NCBI GenBank assembly: GCA_037903475.1
Contig: JBAJFG010000362.1
Coordinates: 1,116,001 to 1,180,000 of the forward strand
Reading direction: 5' to 3'
Length of the DNA stretch: 64,000 nt
DNA from: Ancylostoma caninum
Taxonomy: Eukaryota; Nematoda; Chromadorea; Rhabditida; Ancylostomatidae
Part shown: in pieces, positions 61,095 to 64,000 of the stretch
Numbering within the stretch: position 1 is the first letter of the stretch
How the letters are laid out: each line of letters begins with the position of its first letter
Translations under genes and position numbers: made by a program
The notes under the pieces: model-generated
What the model saw: the letters and a program-made list of their open reading frames with translations, nothing else
Told to the model about the DNA's origin: nothing
Databases searched by the model: none

Positions 61095-61142
61095 GCTTCA
61101 TAGAGGCCGAAACCTTCACGAAAGCTTCGGCCTCTATGAAGC
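61095..61142. repeat. Perfect short hairpin
   Basis: GCTTCATAGAGGCCGAA pairs perfectly with TTCGGCCTCTATGAAGC over 17 bp, with a loop of about 14 bp. No element or gene around it explains it. Confidence 0.85.
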
Positions 61143-64000
61143 GAAAAAGCGAAGCAGAAAGATACGGATTTCCACAGGAAACTCTCTCCTTCGCCCCTCT
61201 TCTACTCCTTATTCTTGCCTCATTTGTCTCAAAGTGTTATATAATACTTTTCCTGATCCCAAATGCGCGCTATCAATCCTTATTCCTCAAATGAATTTTA
61301 TTAATTTGTGCATTTTAGTCTACCAGTCCTGGAACTCATTAGGTTTTTTTCCAAGAATCTGTCGTATCTGATTCCATCAAATTGTGCCAGAAATATCTGG
61401 AAGATTCCAAGGAATCCACAAGCACTTCATGACCCCGCACGTCGCATTCTTGAACAAGCAGGAGCGATCTGGTGAACGATCCCTCTATCTATACAAGACG
61501 CAAAACAACCTCGAATTCAAACTCTTGCCACTAATTTTGTACTGAGCTATCATTGGCTATTCAATAATGTTGACCAATCGAAGGCGAGTAGGTGTTCCTC
61601 TTGAACTTTGGCCCGCGCTTTCCTTTGTTTCCGGATCCCTAGTGTCCCTTTGTCTACTCGTGCGCTTGCTACGCTGTTTGTTGAGTGTCCATGTTTAACC
61701 TCTTAGCCTTTGTCAGCTAATAGTACAAAGCTCCGTCGTAAACTATGGTGCTACGTAATTAAGCTCTGTTCTTAGTCCTTTCGTATCACTTCCTACTCTG
61801 TTACCAGGTAAGAAATGAACAGTAAATATGTACGTGCAGTACAAGTATGGACAAAAATAATTGATTAGCCTCATAGAATCAGGATGATGTCAACAGTATA
61901 TTTTTGAATTTCCCCCATGGATATTTTTTGGTGAAGGAATTTCAGAAAAAAAAACACCCAAGTACCAGACAAGGCACCTGTTGACTGTTCGTCGTTCTCT
62001 TTCGAGTACCAACTTGTTTGCGTGAGATAATTGGTGTTCGTAACAAAATTCCGACAATTTCTCGTTGGAAAAGGTTCTACCAGACAGGGCGGTTACCTAT
62101 TTTGGATACGCTAGCGTCACATGCAATTTATGCCCTGTTTATTGTGGGTTTTTTCAACCATGAGCTAAAGCCATAATTTTGCATGAACATTTTAAGATCC
62201 ATTTTCTGTCCCAAGGGTTAAAAACGTTTACTCAGGGGAATATTATTTTGCCCTAACCTATGAAGGGTACGTTCCTTAACTTGCACTAGAAATATAAGGG
62301 CACTATCAATGTAAGGACACTTTCTGGGCATAGTTTAATTGGACCTCCACAAATATGGAGCATTCAAGGATGGGTGTTCCAATTTAAGGATACATAAATT
62401 GGACGCCAGGGCTCTGTAAAATTGATAGTAGTAATTGCCGGTCTTGTTGCTCTCCACTAGCCATCCAATTAAAGCCAGCATTCGTAACCTTGTGGATAAA
62501 GCTTCCCAGCTCCATTTCAATGGACTCAGTGACCTAATCCTCTGCTTTTTTTGGTATTTGATCGAGTGTACTGGCACCTAGCACCTCATGTGTCAACAAA
62601 GCCTTATGAAGAAATATTCATTTATTTTTTAGCCACAAATTCTGCCCCTCAGAGTGCAAGTTTCCTTTTTTTTTATAACGGATACCATGCAGTAATTACT
62701 AGTTGTTAGCCAGCCTGAGCAGCAAATTGATCAGAAAATGAATTTTGCTTTTGGTTCATCTTTTTTTGCTGCTCTGCGGCTGTGGTTCCTATGTATCGTT
62801 CTGGATGAAATAGAATCTGGCTACTGGTAGCTCTCGAAACATTTGCTACCGCCTCTGAGAAGGATGAACACTGGATCGAGTCCACCAAATGTATGCACAT
62901 AGTATGTGAGAGAAAAATGTGGAGAAGTTCCAGAAAAAGTAAAATTTATTAGGTAGATGTGTAAGAATTCAGTAGTAACATGTATGCTCCAAATTAAGTT
63001 AGAAACTATTTCAACGAAGCTCATACATCTTGCTTTAAAAGCAATTTTTCAAAAATCTTGTTTGCGCAACTGGATCAAGAAGATCTCCTGTCCTAGAAGT
63101 GAAGAAGAATCCATGACAAAATCTATCAATTCCTTATTTATTGCTGAAGAAAGTTGGAATATTTGCTCAAGAAGCCCTTCATACCTTCCCTCAGCAACTG
63201 CTTCTGACTTGCTTCTGAATTTCTACAAAAATAGAGATGATCGATCAACGAGAAAGTGCTCGGTTCTTGAATTTTTGCACCTTCCTGACTTTTATTCCTT
63301 CTACTCACAAAATTTTCTTATTATTGTTAAATTTTATTACCTCAAAACATCCACATCCCCTTGCTCCTTGCCTTAGCAGTGACCATCACCGCATTTTCCG
63401 CTCCTCGTCTCTTACATGTGCCTTGCCTCTCTAGGATTTTCCGGAATATCAAGTAGCACTCTAATTACTATCGCACGCACTATGTTTGCACTAATCTCTG
63501 TTCTTTTTTCTCGAATTTTGAATCAAAATACTACTGTACATATGTTTATCATTCAACAGGCATCTATCAATGGGTGTTCTACCACATAAAACCACAAATC
63601 GCATAGATTCACAATAGATTCCTTCATGCTCAAGCAATGTTTTGCGATCTGTTTGATACATATCCCAATGGGATTCATGCTTTGATGAATTTGGCCTCGT
63701 GACCGTTATGGATTTTTCCCACTTTTAGTGAATGTGTACAATGTTCCGCTCAGTTTTGATCGGTTTTAGGAGAATCTTGACTTTTCCCCACCTGTTCTCA
63801 TAACAAATATCGATTCTATAATAAATGTGTTGGTAAACACCAAAAAAGTTAATCTTCCTTGCACTATATTTTGTTAATCGTAGGCTCGTGTGATACCTTG
63901 GCATTCAAAATGGACTAAATGCTTAGATTCTAGATAAATCCTATATTTTAGCTGATTACAGTCTACGAGCAGTGAGTAGAGGGAGAGTTTACCTGTCCAC

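Larger units (their letters stand above)
58221..64000. other. Intergenic stretch with a few possible exons
   Basis: No complete gene. A hydrophobic exon-like piece follows an acceptor at 59761 (PAMDSVVFAAIGLIMMQ) and could be a membrane segment of a spliced gene. The frame at 62957-63376 is long (139 codons) but AT-rich and motif-free. A strong short hairpin lies at 61095-61142. Confidence 0.4.

Noticed and set aside
1..64000. CRISPR arrays, bacterial operons, rRNA genes
   Set aside because: None seen. The spliced genes and transposons are eukaryotic, and the repeats lack the regular spacers of CRISPR.

Overview
The window looks like nuclear DNA from a nematode, most likely a strongylid (hookworm-like) worm; the species is an inference. 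The evidence is AT-rich sequence, genes cut into small exons with TTTTCAG/TTTCAG acceptors and introns ranging from about 55 bp to several kb, a near-perfect SL1 spliced-leader sequence, a decayed mariner transposase and many short inverted-repeat elements. Very little of the 64 kb is coding. Most long open frames have no coding character, so the genes were rebuilt exon by exon using splice sites and reading phase.

Four genes are well supported. (1) A 9-exon neuropeptide GPCR of the FMRFamide-receptor type lies on + at 5420-11961 (351 aa). (2) A 9-exon membrane-anchored glycerophosphodiester phosphodiesterase of the GDE1 type lies on + at 16681-22978 (326 aa, all expected catalytic residues present; called GDPD-A here). 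(3) A diverged tandem paralogue, GDPD-B, lies on + at 24936-31307 (10 exons, 342 aa). It keeps the exon phases and the APENS motif but has lost both catalytic histidines, a metal-binding Glu, the active-site Lys and a conserved Trp, so it reads as an intact pseudoenzyme. (4) The last three exons of an unrecognised minus-strand gene (20594-21405) lie inside intron 3 of GDPD-A. A few short single-exon candidates are listed with low confidence.

Layout: 1-5.4 kb has no firm gene; 5.4-12 kb is the receptor; 12-16.7 kb holds GC-rich repeats, a tRNA-like remnant and Tourist-like MITEs; 16.7-31.3 kb is the GDPD pair with the nested antisense gene, GC-rich repeats and an 81-bp minisatellite in their introns; 31.6-34.3 kb is a repeat cluster with a composite inverted-repeat element of about 2 kb; 37-39.2 kb has mariner remains; 39-57 kb is mostly non-coding with several foldback elements and the SL1-like sequence next to an ATG; 57.3-58.2 kb is a non-autonomous Tc1-type element with long terminal repeats; 58-64 kb has no firm gene.

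The most interesting signal is the active GDPD followed by its catalytically dead tandem copy. Next are the SL1-like sequence joined directly to an ATG and the composite foldback element at 32.3-34.3 kb.
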